DNA of 64,000 bases from Bactrocera neohumeralis (Eukaryota > Arthropoda > Insecta > Diptera > Tephritidae): positions 37,134,089 through 37,198,088 of the forward strand of contig NC_065922.1 in the NCBI RefSeq assembly GCF_024586455.1, written 5' to 3'. Made by a program: the position numbers and the translations under genes. The notes under the pieces are model-generated. The model ran no database searches and had not been told where the DNA came from. It worked only from the letters and a program-made list of their open reading frames with translations. Each line of letters opens with the position of its first letter. Position 1 is the stretch's first letter. Positions 35,525 to 48,270 of this stretch are shown in pieces.

Positions 35525-36710
35525 ATCAATGAAATTCTTTATTCCTGTGAAAGTACATTCGATGCCATTACGTATGGAATCCTATTTTTTTGCATAGCCA
35601 CCACGGGAATGCTTGCAGCAGTCCAGAAGCTGAACTCAATTTTCGGCTTTTTTCAAGTTCGATATTCGTACCAAGTTCATCAATCGTCGCTGGCTTGTTG
35701 GCATAGACCATATACTTGACTTAACCCCACAGGAAATAGTCTAACGACGTCAAATCGTACGTCCGCGGCGGCCAATTGACTGGGCCATTTCGTGAGATAA
35801 CACGTTCAAACCAAGTTTGGGGTTTTCAATAAATCGATTGTGACATTCGCTGTGTGGCTTGTGGCGCAGTCTTGTTGGAGCCACATATTGTCCAAGTCCA
35901 TATCGTCCAATTCGGGCCAAAAATATTAGATTATCATTCAGCGGAAGCGATTCCCATTAACAATTACATACTGGTATTGGTCATCAGGGAAGAAATACGG
36001 CCCAATGATGCCGCCGGTCCATAAACCTCACCAAAGTATAGTTTTTTCGAGATGTAATGGTGACTCATGGAGTACATGTGGATTGCTGCTTGACCAGTAA
36101 CGCTTATTTTGCTTATTGACGAAGCCATTCAGCCAGAAATGAGCCTCATCGCTGAAGATGATTTTTTGAGTAAAATCCGGATCATTTTCAAGTTGCTCAG
36201 CCCAATTCACGAACATTCGACGATTCTGCAGGCTTCAGTTCTTGCATCAATTTGATTTTGTAAGGATGTAGGCCAAGATCTTTTAGGAAAATTCGCCACA
36301 ATGAAGTCACAGAACGACGTGTGAGAGACTGATTTCGGTCTTCTTCAATTGATGCGCTGGCGACAGCAATATTCTCGACAATACAGGCACTTCTTTGTCT
36401 CACTGACAAGGAAACGTTTTGTAATGAGCCTGTGGAATAAAATTTTTCTACTAGCCGCTCAATTGTTGATCTGACAGGACGATTATGACGACCATAAGTT
36501 GGACGTAGCGCTCTTAAAGTTGAGGCAACTGACTCCGAATTTCGGTAGTAAATTTTAATAATTTCGACTCGTTGCTGGATCGTATATCTTTCCTTAATGG
36601 AATGGCAAACCTTACTGAAGAGAAATGTCGAAAGAGCGGGAAAAAATATGGCGTCATTTTCTGTCCCAATCGGTCTACTTTTGTAGCGTCCCTCTTGAAA
36701 ACCACGTTAT
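35525..36710 (-). mobile_element. near-full-length mariner relic (HFWLNG family)
   Basis: Read on minus from about 36620: IQQRVEIIKIYYRNSESVAS, LRALRPTYGRHNRPVRSTIE, RLVEKFYSTGSL, then SVRQRSACIVENIAVASASI, LGLHPYKIKLMQELKP (36270), FVNWAEQLENDPDFTQKIIF, SDEAHFWLNGFVNKQNKRYW (36130), a QQDCATSHTA catalytic block (about 35870), and WPPRTYDLTSLDYFLWG (about 35730). Domain order is that of a complete transposase, but there are several stops and frameshifts. Same family as 12790-13510. Confidence 0.85.
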
Positions 36711-36714
36711 AATA

Positions 36715-36945
36715 AAACTATTTTCAAACTACCGGTCCACTTTATACCATATCTATCGGTCAATATGCAAGAAATCTTGATAAAATTCGGAAAGAATGGG
36801 TGAAACCATGGCGATAACTTTTAGGTCAACTTCAAGTTTTGCCAACACCTGAAGGTGTTTTCCAGGCTTTGATTCTTGGAAGAGAGCACAGAAAGTATGA
36901 AATGTTCGGAACCGTACTTAGCACTTCCTTGCTTATTTTTTTTTT
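36715..36945 (+). repeat. R2 repeat distal fragment
   Basis: CATATCTATCGGTCAATATG, TTGATAAAATTCGG, and at the end TATGAAATGTTCGG followed by CTTAGCACTTCCTTGCTTATT parallel the distal end of R2 at 18165-18395. It abuts the mariner relic, suggesting that the mariner landed in or beside it. Confidence 0.6.
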
Positions 36946-37999
36946 TTAATTTTTCTCCGTAAAATACTGACCTCCCTAATAAAGGCCATAAACAATTAAC
37001 GCAAAATTGTTGTGCAAATCGCGTGCGAATGTCTGTTATGAAGTGACAAAAATAGATGTACAATAACAAAACAAATAAAAATTAACGCGAAACCGCAAAT
37101 ATTACTACGCAAAGCTTTACATACAAACACACATAATTATTAAAATTTTGTTTCAAGAAATCAAATAGTAGCACCTATGAGCATGAATAGATATACAAAT
37201 CCTGTATGTACATGATACAACAATATTAAAAAGTCAGGAAAATAAATAAATCTCAATGGTTCTTCGGCAATTCCGCAGACCCGCAGACAGGCCCGTAGTC
37301 TTGGCTTTCTCGTGTGCTTTTCTTTAAATTTTTCCATTATTTTTTGTTTTGAAAATAGATCGTTCAAATAAACTTATACGCAAAGTTGTACATACATATG
37401 TATATATAGCCGACAATAGCGGTCAACACTGCGACTCTGTGCTCTGGCATCCACTTTTTTCCGTTTATTGAATGTTTTCGTTTTTGCCGTATTTTTGCGT
37501 CTGATTTCGTTTTAATGCTTTTGCAAGAGTTCTATTTATAAAACAATGAGATCACTGCTGAGATTTTTTCCTAATGCAGTTGTCGACATCCACACACACA
37601 CACATATACATACATACGTATTTATATATGTAAATGCCTGCGTGCTGAAACTGTGGGTACTTTGAGCTGCGCCAGCATTGCCAAAGGAAGACAATTGAAA
37701 TTTGGTTTATGTTTTTTCTAATTCTCATTGCACAAATGGTACATATGGGAGCGTGTGTGTGCATATTTACATATTTATAACTTTGTGCGCATACTTAAAG
37801 GGTATTAGAATAGGTATGTAGCACTTTGATTCAGTATTTCGTTGTCAGCTGTCAGTTGTTGGGTTTCTTAATTCTCAGATTTTGAGTATTAGGCGTGATT
37901 TTAACTGTCAAGTGGTATGTTTCATAAGTTTTAAGCCACTAACAAATGTTTGATGATTTTCACCAACGAGAAACATTCAAATCTCCAACATTGTCTACC
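36946..37999. other. intergenic, nothing recognised
   Basis: AT-rich with CA and TACATA microsatellites (37590-37630). Confidence 0.35.
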
Positions 38000-38884
38000 G
38001 AGAGTCGAGAGAGAGAAAGGAAGAGCTTCATCAAACATTCTCCGAACGTTGAATAACCCTGAGAAGCTTTGGACTAGAGAATAAACTTTGTCATATCTTC
38101 AATATCGGAGTACGGATCTCGAACGTAGCCGAAGAATATCTTCATAGTGTAAACCCCCTTCATAGTGTAAACGCCTTTAGAGACGAAAATCACAAAGGGA
38201 CAACGATAATGTTGGCTTATCTGCTTTTATCAGACCCATCTGAGGTCCTTACTTGCATAATAAAAAGCACATCATTATGGATTTCATCGAATTCAAGGTT
38301 CACGACTTCGTAGTAAATTTTTGTAAAAGCCGACTCTCTATCATGCGACTTCTTCAATCTACATCTGTAGAAAATAATTCAAGCATAGCTGAATAGAGAA
38401 GGTACCATCTTTTATAAGAGTGTACAGCTGCGGAACAGTCGTCGCACTTGGGACTTGGCTCCCATGTGACTGTTGATAGTCATAACTTCGAAGTCGGAGA
38501 TAATTTCGTCAATCATGAAACCAGCATTACACCAACCTCTAAATCCAACGCAGAATAACTCTTGCCAACAGGTGCTACTTCAGACTGAATAGGTAATGGG
38601 TACTAAAGTTCTCTCTCGACGAACAAAGACCAAACTCTACAAGTCACTCGTCATACCCGTTCTGCTATATGATGCAGAGGCATGGACGATGACAATATCT
38701 GATGAGTCGGCATTTTGAGTTTTCGAGAGAAAGGTTCTCCGGAAAATTTATGGTCCCAGACGCATTGGCTTCGGTGAACACTGCAGTCGATGGAACGATG
38801 AGGTGTATAAGATATACGACCTGGACCGCCTGGAGGGGGGAGCAGGGGAAGTGGAAGAACTCTGCTCCGTTGGAAAGACCATAT
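38000..38884 (+). mobile_element. LINE family A relic
   Basis: The segment CTCTCGACGAACAAAGACCA through CTGCTATATGATGCAGAGGCATGG (38610-38690) encodes the TKLYKSLVIPVLLYDAEAW type of motif. It continues with TTTCGAGAGAAAGGTTCTCC (ERKVL). The upstream 38040-38560 is more decayed. Deletions remove the QRLCWLGH region. Confidence 0.7.
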
Positions 38885-39220
38885 CTTGTCACATTTAAGA
38901 ATTTTCTATATAAAGACTTGATTTGGATCGATCAGTTTACATGACAGCTATAAGCTATAGTGGTCCAATAATGGCGATTCCGACAAATGAGCAGCTTCCT
39001 GAAGAGACAGAGACGTGCGCAAATTTTCAGATCGATTTCTCAAAAATTGAATGACTAGTTCGCGAATATAAAGACAAACGGACTGACAGACGTGACTAAA
39101 TCGACTCAATTCTTCACGCTGATCATTTATATAAATATATTTTATAGGGTCTCCGAAGTTTACTTCTGGGTATTACAAACTTCGTAGCAAACTTAATATG
39201 CCCTGTTCAGTGTATAAATA
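38885..39220 (+). repeat. R1 repeat copy (5'-truncated)
   Basis: Starts in the last sub-repeat (TTACATGACAGCTATAAGCT) and runs through the end block TAGGGTCTCCGAAGTTTAC and a mutated terminal palindrome ATGCCCTGTTCAGTGTAT. Directly joined to the 3' side of the LINE relic. Confidence 0.75.
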
Positions 39221-40399
39221 TTGATACATCGAGAAGATCTGATAACTTTTAAAACAAGCTGAAAATCGCATAGCCTAAACAGAAAACCCTCTACTTTATA
39301 AAAAGGTTACGACGCTTAAAGGGGCACCCTTTAAAAGTGTTCATATAACATATTTACATACATAAGCATGTATCACTGGCATATTGTGCACGGGAAAACT
39401 CGGGTTCGGGAAGGTGAATCGAGGCTGTGCATGATTATGTGTGGGCAGAGCCAAGCGGCACGTAATCTAAATATGTATGATTTGGTTATTGCGCGAGCAC
39501 AAATAAATAAATATGTGCATATATTTTATATACATATACATATGCCTGTATGTACATACATACATATTTAAGTGAGTGTGTATTTATTGTGTATTAATAA
39601 GTATTTGTGGTTTATAATTGATTGAGGCGGCTTGGAGGCGCCTGCCTGCAAACACTAAACTCGGCAACTAGCTGAGTAATTATTTTTATTATCAATTATT
39701 CCATTTTATTTTTGCTTTGTTTGGAATTTTCACTAACTTGTATTAATCGTAACAATTCCAAGCTGTTTCCAAGTGCAAGCTGCAAGCTCTGTGCAATCGG
39801 GTCAACTAAGGGGGCTTTTGTAATCTAAATGCTTGCTGTGCTTGTATTTGTAGTTGTATTTATTAAGACCAGTACGTCTAATTTAAAACTTAATAAGCTA
39901 GGTTATTTCTAAATGCATATCAGCATAACAACAACAATTTTAGAAAACCACGACAACGGCTTCGGTGGGAAGTGCATGAAATGCAATTAAAAGTATTTTG
40001 TGAAATAATTGTTAATCTGTAGAAATTTAGCAATTTATTGGCAGAGTGGCTCAGGTCTTTAATGTGATTTTAAGTATGTACCGAAAAACACTCCCATTGC
40101 ACCTGGTCTCCATATTTCATGTTAAGCCGCTTTATCAGATATGTTAGTGTATTGTTGTTATTTGTTTTTAGAGTAATATTATATGTAAATTGGTTATATT
40201 TGTACTCCATTTGTGAATATTTAAAGAGACCTTACTATAAGTAAACCACACACCAAATTTCATTCAAATTGGCCGAGGGGTTTGCAATACACATATGAAT
40301 ATATAGATGAGTGTGGATTAGGTATATTTCAATTTTACACAGTTGTTAGCTTAGAGTTGCCATAAATTATGTTTAAAAGTTTACAGTGCATGCAGCGAG
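39221..40399. other. intergenic, nothing recognised
   Basis: Microsatellite TACATA at 39530-39560; no frame of note. Confidence 0.35.
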
Positions 40400-41060
40400 G
40401 ACAAATCGCTTCAGAAAACAGAAAATTATAACGAGAGAAATGAATCCATATATCGACCAGATGAATGTCAAGACTTATTCGAGTTGATCGCTACATGAAA
40501 CGCTACCGTCGGCCCACTGGTCATTTAGACTCAAAAGATGCAAGCAGATTTTCACTGCCACGCGGTCAATGGACATGAATGTATCCCCTTTACAGAAAAA
40601 TGTTCAATGTTGAAGGAGTTTTAAATAAACAAAATCTACGGAAAACATTCGAAAGACGCAAAAAATTGTATTCCATGGTTCAAAGTGGTCACCAGTTGCA
40701 GTAATGGTTTTATGGGAAGTCCCCTGCAGAATGTTTTAGATGGCATGGTAAAGCAGTTAAGCAAAAACCACCCAACAGTGGCTTTAAAGCAATATTCCTG
40801 GTTTCATAGCTGCAGATGACGGGCCGTCTGGAAGTCCAGATTTTAATGGATTGGACTACAGTTTGTGATCAAAGTTGGAGACCATACATAGCCTGTTGAA
40901 TACCCCACAGAAATTTGAAGAGTCTCAAAAAAACGCTAGTTTGAACAGCTCCGTCAATACTAATAGAAATAGTACGTGCTGCTGTTGAGCAATAGACGAA
41001 TCGTTTGAGGGCGTGGGAAAACAAAGGATGACCAATATAGTATGTATTATTAAATAAAAC
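40400..41060 (+). mobile_element. Tc1-like transposase relic
   Basis: Broken frames include DDGPSGSPDFNGLDYSL (40815-40865; compare the SPDLNPLDY catalytic motif), KLETI, then NLKSLKKT- and EIVRAAVEQ-like residues and RLRAWENKG (to about 41030). An N-terminal half is detectable only weakly. Different family from the HFWLNG mariners. Confidence 0.7.
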
Positions 41061-41999
41061 TAACTTTGATAAAAAATGTTTATGATTTCATTTTTATAAC
41101 GGCCTCTACTTGTAACAGAACTCATGGCGTGACTAAGTAATTTTAATCAGAATATTGAAAACTCACACACCGTTTTGATTTGATGGCATTCTTAGAGAAA
41201 ATAATTTCTTAAACAGCAGACAACTTTTACTAAAATTCTTTTAACGATATTACAATAGTAAGTCTCAAACATTTCTGAAATGCAGAAAATTGTTGGCAGA
41301 AGCAAATTCCAAAACATTGGAAAAACAAAGGTTGATCTTTTTTTGGAGCATCACAGGCGGAAAAGTCAACAAACGGTCGGTTTAAAACGGTCCCACCTTC
41401 ACAGCAGTGCTTTCACAAAGCTGAAAAACGACGTGATGTTGCAGTTAAGTATCGATAAAGACTTCTTTCATACTGTCGCAATGATGATGATGATGAGATG
41501 AAGTACTGGAGATCACTTATTCAACGTACGGATAAAATTCTCTACAGCCTTAGGCACCCCGAATACCTTTATATCTTTCTAAGTCTATCACAATTGTCAT
41601 GAAAATCTTTAAGGCTTATATTGGGTCAATCTTATAATGGGTCTATAACTAGATTGATTCGGTTTTCAAAGATGTCATAACTTGATTATTATTCCATTAT
41701 ACCAATATTTAGAAAATTTGTTAGAAAGCTATCATCATGTCATTCATTTAAAGCGTAAATAATTTTTTTTACCTAGATATGTATGTTATGGAAATTTGTT
41801 GACATACGACATGAAGCCAAGATAAGTCTGCTGAAATATGTGTTACCCTACCAACCGACAAAGCCGAATATCCATTACTACAAAAACGGTATTTGGAAGG
41901 ACCAGAAGCAATCGAAGCAGAACGCCCTCACTGGAATACGTTATCAGATCAGGATATCAAAAATATGCTTGATTAATTTTTGGCCGCCAAGCCGACTAG
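41061..41999. other. intergenic, nothing recognised
   Basis: Two 73-codon frames (41280-41501, 41783-42004) show no known motif; ATG repeats at 41480-41500. Confidence 0.3.
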
Positions 42000-42265
42000 A
42001 TTGATTTGGTGAAAATATCTCGCCAAAAGTCTCGTCCGTACAAAGTCTTTAGGTTTATCGGTTAGTTTGTCGATATAGGGTTTCCATAATTGAGCAGCTT
42101 CTTCATGAAAATAGGACGACTTTAAAATTTCATATTGGTATCTCAAAAACTAAGGGACTAGTTGACGTCTGTATACACAGACGGACGGACATTTATATAG
42201 TTATAAATTCTATAGGGTCCATAATGTTTCTGTTTGAGTGTTACAAACTGGTCAGGGTGTTCCTA
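42000..42265 (+). repeat. R1 repeat fragment
   Basis: TTTCCATAATTGAGCAGCTTC, then CTCAAAAACTAAGGGACTAG, GACGGACGGAC and TATAGGGTCCATAATG, as in the second half of R1. Confidence 0.65.
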
Positions 42266-42279
42266 GTGACTGTTGCCCA

Positions 42280-43260
42280 AAGCATACTGAAATTATGGAA
42301 GGAACACTTCTCCCACAATCTGCGCCAACTACCGTGGGATAAGCCACCTCAGCATCGCACATAAGGTTCTATCTATATTGTGGGAAAGATTAAAACCAAC
42401 CCTCAACAAACTAATTGGACCTTATCATTGTGGCTTTAGGCCTGGAAAATCAACAATCGACCAGATATTCACCATGCGCCAAATCTTGGAAAAGGTATGG
42501 TAAAAGAGAATTGACACTTACCACCTGTTCGTCGATTTAAAAGCCGCCTTTGACAGCACGAAAAGGAGGTGTCTTTATGCCGCTATACTTGAATTTGGTA
42601 TTCCCGCAAAACTAATACGGCTGTGTAAACTGACGTTGAGCAATCCGCCAGGATCGGGAAGGACTTGTCCGAGCCGTTCGATACCTAACAAGATTTCAGA
42701 CAAGGCGACCCCCTATAATGCGACTTTTTCAATCTTCTCCTGGAGAAAATAATTCGAGCTGCAGAACTTAATCGAGCAGGTACGATCTTCTATAAGAGTC
42801 TACAGCTCTTGGCGTAGGCCGATGATATTGATATCATTAGAGGAAATATGGTGCAGAGGCATGGACGATGGCAGCATCTGATGAGTCGGTGAAAATTGTC
42901 CTTTGCGCATTGGCAACGCCGAATACCGCAGTCGATGGAACAATGAGCTGTACGGGATACACGACGCCATTGACATAGTTCAGCGAATTAAGAGACAGTG
43001 GCTACGCTGACTAGGTCATGTCGGCCGAATGAATGAAAACACTCCAGCTCTGAGAGTATTCGACGCAGAATCCGCCGGTGGAAGTAAAGAAAGAGGAAGT
43101 CTTCAACTCGGTTTGAAAGAGCAGGTGGAGAAGGACCTAGCCATACTTGGAATCTCCAATAGGTGCCAAACACCGAAAAAGAAGAACAACCGGCGCGCTG
43201 TTGTAAACTCGGCTATAACCGCGTAAGCGGTATCTACGCCAATAAAAAAGAAAAAGACAG
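42280..43260 (+). mobile_element. LINE family A relic including the reverse-transcriptase palm
   Basis: Reads LIGPYHCGFRPGKSTIDQIF and TMRQILEK (42415-42500), then YHLFVDLKAAFDS (42520-42560), typical of non-LTR reverse transcriptase motifs around the first catalytic Asp. An internal deletion follows, then YGAEAWT- and RIGNAEYRSRWNNELYGIHD-like residues (42860-42970), and a tail encoding ALRVFDAESAGGS (43045). The 3' end shares the CTCGGCTATAACCGCG tail. The most 5'-extended copy here, but multiply broken. Confidence 0.85.
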
Positions 43261-45956
43261 CAACGGTGTTGCCTTCACTATGCGGGTAAGTCACTGACTT
43301 GTCAAATTGCTCAAATGGTATTGCATTTACACCCTGATACCGTTAATTGCTGATTTAAGTGAATTTCTTGCTGAGCCAGCTAAACTCAATCTAACCTAAA
43401 TACATTTGTCACATAGTACATGGAATTTTGCACAACACTTTGTACGACATTATCTATATATGTATGTACATATGTATGTAAATATGTAGGCAATCGTGTT
43501 TATGGAAAAATTTTCGAAAATAATTTTTGCTTATAAATTATTAAATAAAAAGACTCGAAGTCTCAAATGATCTTGTTAAGTGTACGATTTCCAATGCAAT
43601 CTAAAACCGGCGCGATCATTGACAGACGGACGTAAGAGACTGTGTACAAATGCATGATTGCAAATATTATAAACTTACATACATACATACAGGCAGACAT
43701 ACGTGCAAGTAGAGCGAAAGACCGGCCGGCCGGCTGGCCAGACAGTACAAAACAAAACAGACGCTTTGTGTGACTTCATGTGCGGCATATGTGTGTGTAT
43801 GTGTGATTGCAAACATTTGTAAGCAAATGCCACCATATTTATAAGCACTGATATAGATGCAACTGCATGTAGGTATGTATGTATGTACGTGCATTTGCAT
43901 GTCATTATAGTACACTTGTAAGCATTGGCAAATATCAGCTTGTGTGTGTGTGTGTTTGTATGTCGCTGCGCTAAGAAATCTTGCGCGTAACGTTCAACGC
44001 GTTTCGCATTCTTGACATTTGTCTGCGCGCCTACCACAAATCACAAACACACATACGCGTGACGTGTGTGTATGTGCGCGCATGGTTCCCCCACAACCAA
44101 CTGACGCTGTAGGAGCGCTTAACCAACAACACTGAACAGCGCCTATCAGCCATACAGTTGGGTTTTTTCGTTTTTTTTTTTAATTTTATTTCAGTCGCTT
44201 TCAATTCGCTGTGCTGCGCCTCAGGACATCGAAATACTCGGAAATCTATTTTTAAAGCCAACGCACATACAACAAATATACAAATCAAGCAAAAACCGAA
44301 AGCAATATGTGCGCGTACAATACGATTGTGTATACGCGAGCGCTAATAAAAACAACAATATAAGCTACAACAACAAAAACAACAAGAAACGCCAGCTATT
44401 AAAAATACTCGCATAAAATAAATAAGCATTTCAACGGGCTACTGCGCGCGCTGCCGCCGTTCTGGCCGCGAACGCTGGCGCTGGCGTTGTCTCAGCTATG
44501 GCCGCTTCATCAAATTGCTGTTGTTGTTATGCCGGTTTGAATTGTATAGCTTTTATTGTTGTTTTTGTTGTTATACCATACTATTTATTGCATGTAAAAG
44601 AGCTTACTCACACGATTTTCCATGTTCGACGACTTCTCCATCCAACCACATGTGCCTGTATGCAGCTGGTTGTGTATGTGTGTGTGTGTTTGTGTGTAAA
44701 ATGACAACAATGCTTAATCGGCGAATTATAATGAGTATAAATATTATTCAGTTGACAACAATAACACACAGCACATAGCACAACAACAAACGCGTTGGTG
44801 TTGGCGATAAGAATGGTTATGATGACAATGGCTACTGGCGGTGACTGCGGCAGTGTTTTTTGCTTTTGTTGTTGGCGTTTTTTGTTTTACACTAACGTCA
44901 ATATCAATCGACGTTTATATTTGGTGGCTTTTGGTGGACGCGTCACACACTCAACTAACCGGCGCGTACAAGCGCGCTACTATTGATCGCGCTGATAGCG
45001 TTGATACGCACTCGAATGCCACCGCTTGTAGTATAGTCCTGCGCTTGACGATGGTACTATGTAACAATCAATTTACGCATAGACCACAATATGGTTGTTA
45101 TGGCGTTGACGTCAAGCACGTATAAGGCGCGCACGTAATTGCACACGCGTTTGCTATCGTTGCGCCAAAGTACTGGACAATGGCGATCGCGACGCGTCAA
45201 TTGGTGGAGTGATTGCTGGCGTTAGTATTTGCAATAACTAGCGCGCTCTCTTCAGCGTTGACCGACTGCTGCGCGCTACCTTAATTAATAAAGAGTACAC
45301 ATAGATGCACCATATAGGGAGGGAAAGCGAGAGAGCGCGCGGGGTTGGCGCACGCGCTTAAGCACACAAGCGTACTGCGGTAGTCGCGATCGTTGGTGTG
45401 TCGCTTGCCGCCCGCCGCACGATTTGCAAACGCGTCGCTCGTCAAACACTTTCAATATTTTTATGGTGTTGTGTGGATTTTTTTTTCGAATCTAAATTTG
45501 CTTTGCGTGTTTTGTGAGAATTATTATAATTAATGGTTAACACATTTGCACTGCGACAACAAAGGCACCGCGTTATATGTAAATTTTGCAACGTTTTCGC
45601 ACTTCGTGTTGAGAATTTTTTTAAACTAGCGGTGCGTCACATCGAATACGCCTAAGTATGTATATATGTATGTACATATATGAAGTACTCGTTTGACAAG
45701 AATAAGCGGATGCGTACTGGAAATATTGAAAGCATTTTCTAATTAAACCACACTACTGTATGTATATGCGATTGGTGCGCGCGTCCCAGCAGCGTCCGTG
45801 TTCGTAGTTTTACTATGCAGCTACTATTGTCTATATGGAAAATAACAAATCACAATTAAACAATTCACTTCGATTAGATTGCGCTCATATGGCAGCAGCT
45901 CACTCACAGCACGACATTATCGCTGGGAGCTTTCGACCAAACTGAGGCGCGCGCCC
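43261..45956. other. non-coding stretch with GC-richer island (43680-45650)
   Basis: TG/CA and TACATA microsatellites, CAA-rich segments (44340-44400) and CG-rich DNA with GCGCGC motifs near 45340-45440. Frames on both strands are repeat-driven. Composition suggests regulatory or 5' UTR sequence of an unidentified gene. Confidence 0.3.
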
Positions 45957-46101
45957 TCAGTTTGCTGGTGACGCGTACGGCTTGCGCTCGGGCTCGTGCT
46001 CCACATGAGCCGCCAGCGGAGCATGTGTGCTGGTAGTCGTGGTCGCGGCAGCCGAACTCGCGCCGGTTTCATGCTCATTAAACGAATACATTTGCCCCAG
46101 T
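45957..46101 (-). CDS. candidate exon, unidentified protein
   Basis: After a plausible acceptor (GTGCGCACCCAG) the minus strand reads MYSFNEHETGASSAAA, then a T-rich stretch, LAAHVEHEPERKPYASPAN and stop TGA at 45959-45957. Composition is protein-like and unlike the microsatellite frames around it. No donor or partner exon is established; it could be a terminal exon, or chance. It does not join in frame to the exons at 49.4 kb (that join gives a stop after seven residues). Confidence 0.25.
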
Positions 46102-47039
46102 CTGGGTGCGCACGCACATACAAACATGTGGCTATGTTGTGTGAGCAGACCAATGCGTTGGCGTCGCCCGCGGCATGAGTTAGCGCGTTGCCGTTGTTGC
46201 TCAAAAAAGAGTTCTGCGCTGCACCATAGTGACATGTTGAACATGCTACATTTCATAAAAAAAGGGCTGTGGCGGCATTTTCTGTGTCTAGGCATTTGAT
46301 TCTGTCCAGCCATTAAAGTTAATTGGAGTTCACCGTTGAGTAAACTAATTGTCTGTTCCAATAAGAAATAAATTTGAAAATATTCATTAATAATATTAAA
46401 ATTAAATATTTATTCAGAAAGTAATGTCTTTGCTGTTCTGTGATCACCCTGAAAAAGTATAGAATTAGAGCTTACGACAGTTTCAACTCAACACTTTTTT
46501 CGAAGTGCCTTTGACAGTTGAGTACATTTGTGACGTCATAAACGAAAGAAGAGGAAGGTTTTTTTACAATTACGATAAAAGTTTGAGAGTTTTACTCTGT
46601 TGCCTGTTCCTATTGTAATTTACATGCTACAAGTATACTATACCATAAGTCTTGGTGGCAACGTAATTATTTGTAAAACTGGATTACAAATATCCAGTAA
46701 TCCAGTTTTACAAATAATTGCGGATCTCTAACAAATTCTGCCCCTGAACGTCAAACCATTAAATTTTCGTAGCGTCTCCCACGTTTATACAATCTCAAAA
46801 GGTAAATTAAATATTTGACTAGACTAGATCGCCATACTCCTTGTGTAATTAGTCAAATCACAGGCTGAGGCAAATAGTACCAACTTAGTAAAAAATCTCG
46901 AGATTTGTCTTTCTCGGACCTTCAGACGTGTTCCCTTCAATTTAAACATTATTCAAGAGCGGTATGAAGGTCTGAACTGAAAATAACTACAAAAAAACTA
47001 TTAAAAATTATTCGGGATTTGTAACTTTGCTTTTCAGCA
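46102..47039. other. non-coding stretch, contains a perfect hairpin at 46665-46719
   Basis: AT-rich, no gene seen. Hairpin listed separately. Confidence 0.35.
46665..46719. repeat. perfect 23-bp inverted repeat with 9-nt loop
   Basis: Left arm 46665-46687 (AATTATTTGTAAAACTGG...), spacer 46688-46696, right arm 46697-46719, exact reverse complement. Could fold as a compact RNA or DNA hairpin. Not part of any element recognised here. Confidence 0.9.
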
Positions 47040-47300
47040 GATGCTATCAGGAAACACTATTGAACTCAAACAAATGAACCAAAAGACGGAATCAATTTTC
47101 TACACCTAACTGGTGCAAATGAAGTGGCGTCGTAGAGAATTTTCGGGTCATAGACCTTACCTCAAAGAGAATGTGAGAAGGAGGTCAAGCCGTTGGGTCT
47201 ATGTAGCTGGAACGGACCTGGATTTTTATCCGATCAAAGACTGTCAACTCGGAACGTTAAGTTAGGTCGTAGGGTTGATTTAAAATTGATGGATCTCACC
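47040..47300. repeat. short dispersed segment shared with 60055-60140
   Basis: GGGTCTATGTAGCTGGAACG then GACCTGGATTTTTATCCGATC and CTGTCAACTCGG resemble GGGTCTACGTAACCAAAACG, GACCAGTATTTTTATCCAGC and CTGTTAACTCGG at 60076-60133. Family unknown. Confidence 0.5.
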
Positions 47301-47469
47301 GCGTGTATCTATGTTACCCATCAACTCCTAAAAGTGGATTTTTATTGATTTGCACAGGTGTGTCTAGCGAAATATTTCAATCTCGGTCTGACGTAAGCAG
47401 GGAAATAGAGAAGGAAGTGACAAGATTATTCAACCCCGCCTTACCCCATACAGCTATGGCAAAGAACAT

Positions 47470-48270
47470 CTCACATAATATTTAGCCGCACTGCTTGTAA
47501 AGTTATTGAACAATGTCCAGTCAGAACACCAACAATTGCGGTGAGAATGGCTTTGCTAAGAGCCAATAGTTCAAAAGACGTCTTACGGCTCAATCTAGGC
47601 CAGAAGAATATCGCGGTCACACAAGTTTTGGTTGTTGGCCAGCACTTGCTGCGCTCACTGAAAGTCCAAAGGTCCAAGGCAAGAAGACATCGGAAAACCC
47701 ACTCACTTCCAATCGGTTGAAATTGGGAAAAGGGTGCGCTGCCTAGCAATCTCAGCGGCTTTACAGTTACTGACGATTCCCCTGTGACCGGTCACCCCTA
47801 AAAGTAGAATATGAAAGAAGCGTGAAGCAAATGAAGTCATGCGCTCTTTGACAAAGCCAGTACAGGCGCTCGGGAATCGGAATGCATACACACCTCTCTG
47901 AAGCATGCTGCACCTCGGGGGAGTTCTTCTTATGCTACCCTGATGGCAGCCACCTCCGCTTGAAAGACGCAACAGTGGATGCAGAGCTCCCGACAGAAAA
48001 TTCCACCTCCAATCTTGCTCTTAACTTCGATCAATTCGTGACGTACACTGCATCTTGGCTTCGCCTCACCCACAAATCCCTTGCAGTTATGTAAGCAGAG
48101 AAGGAGCCGCCTGTGGAAGATTTCGCGATGCAGTGATCTAAATTCTGAGGAGTGCTATGAAAGTACTGAAGAACTTGCGTGTGTCCCTGACCAGGGATAC
48201 AATACAACAATCCAATCATATTAATTTGTATACATAAAGACAAATCCACGATTTTATACAAAGCTTAAAC
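47470..48270 (-). mobile_element. RNase H LINE relic
   Basis: Minus-strand frames read LLLGVTGHRGIVSNCKAAEI ARQRT in 47972-47703 (compare the VPGHRGI.GNE.AD.LAR motif), then ELLALSKAILTAIVGVLTGH (47580-47500), the conserved segment after RNase H. Several stops. A relic with the same orientation as 32985-34120. Confidence 0.75.
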
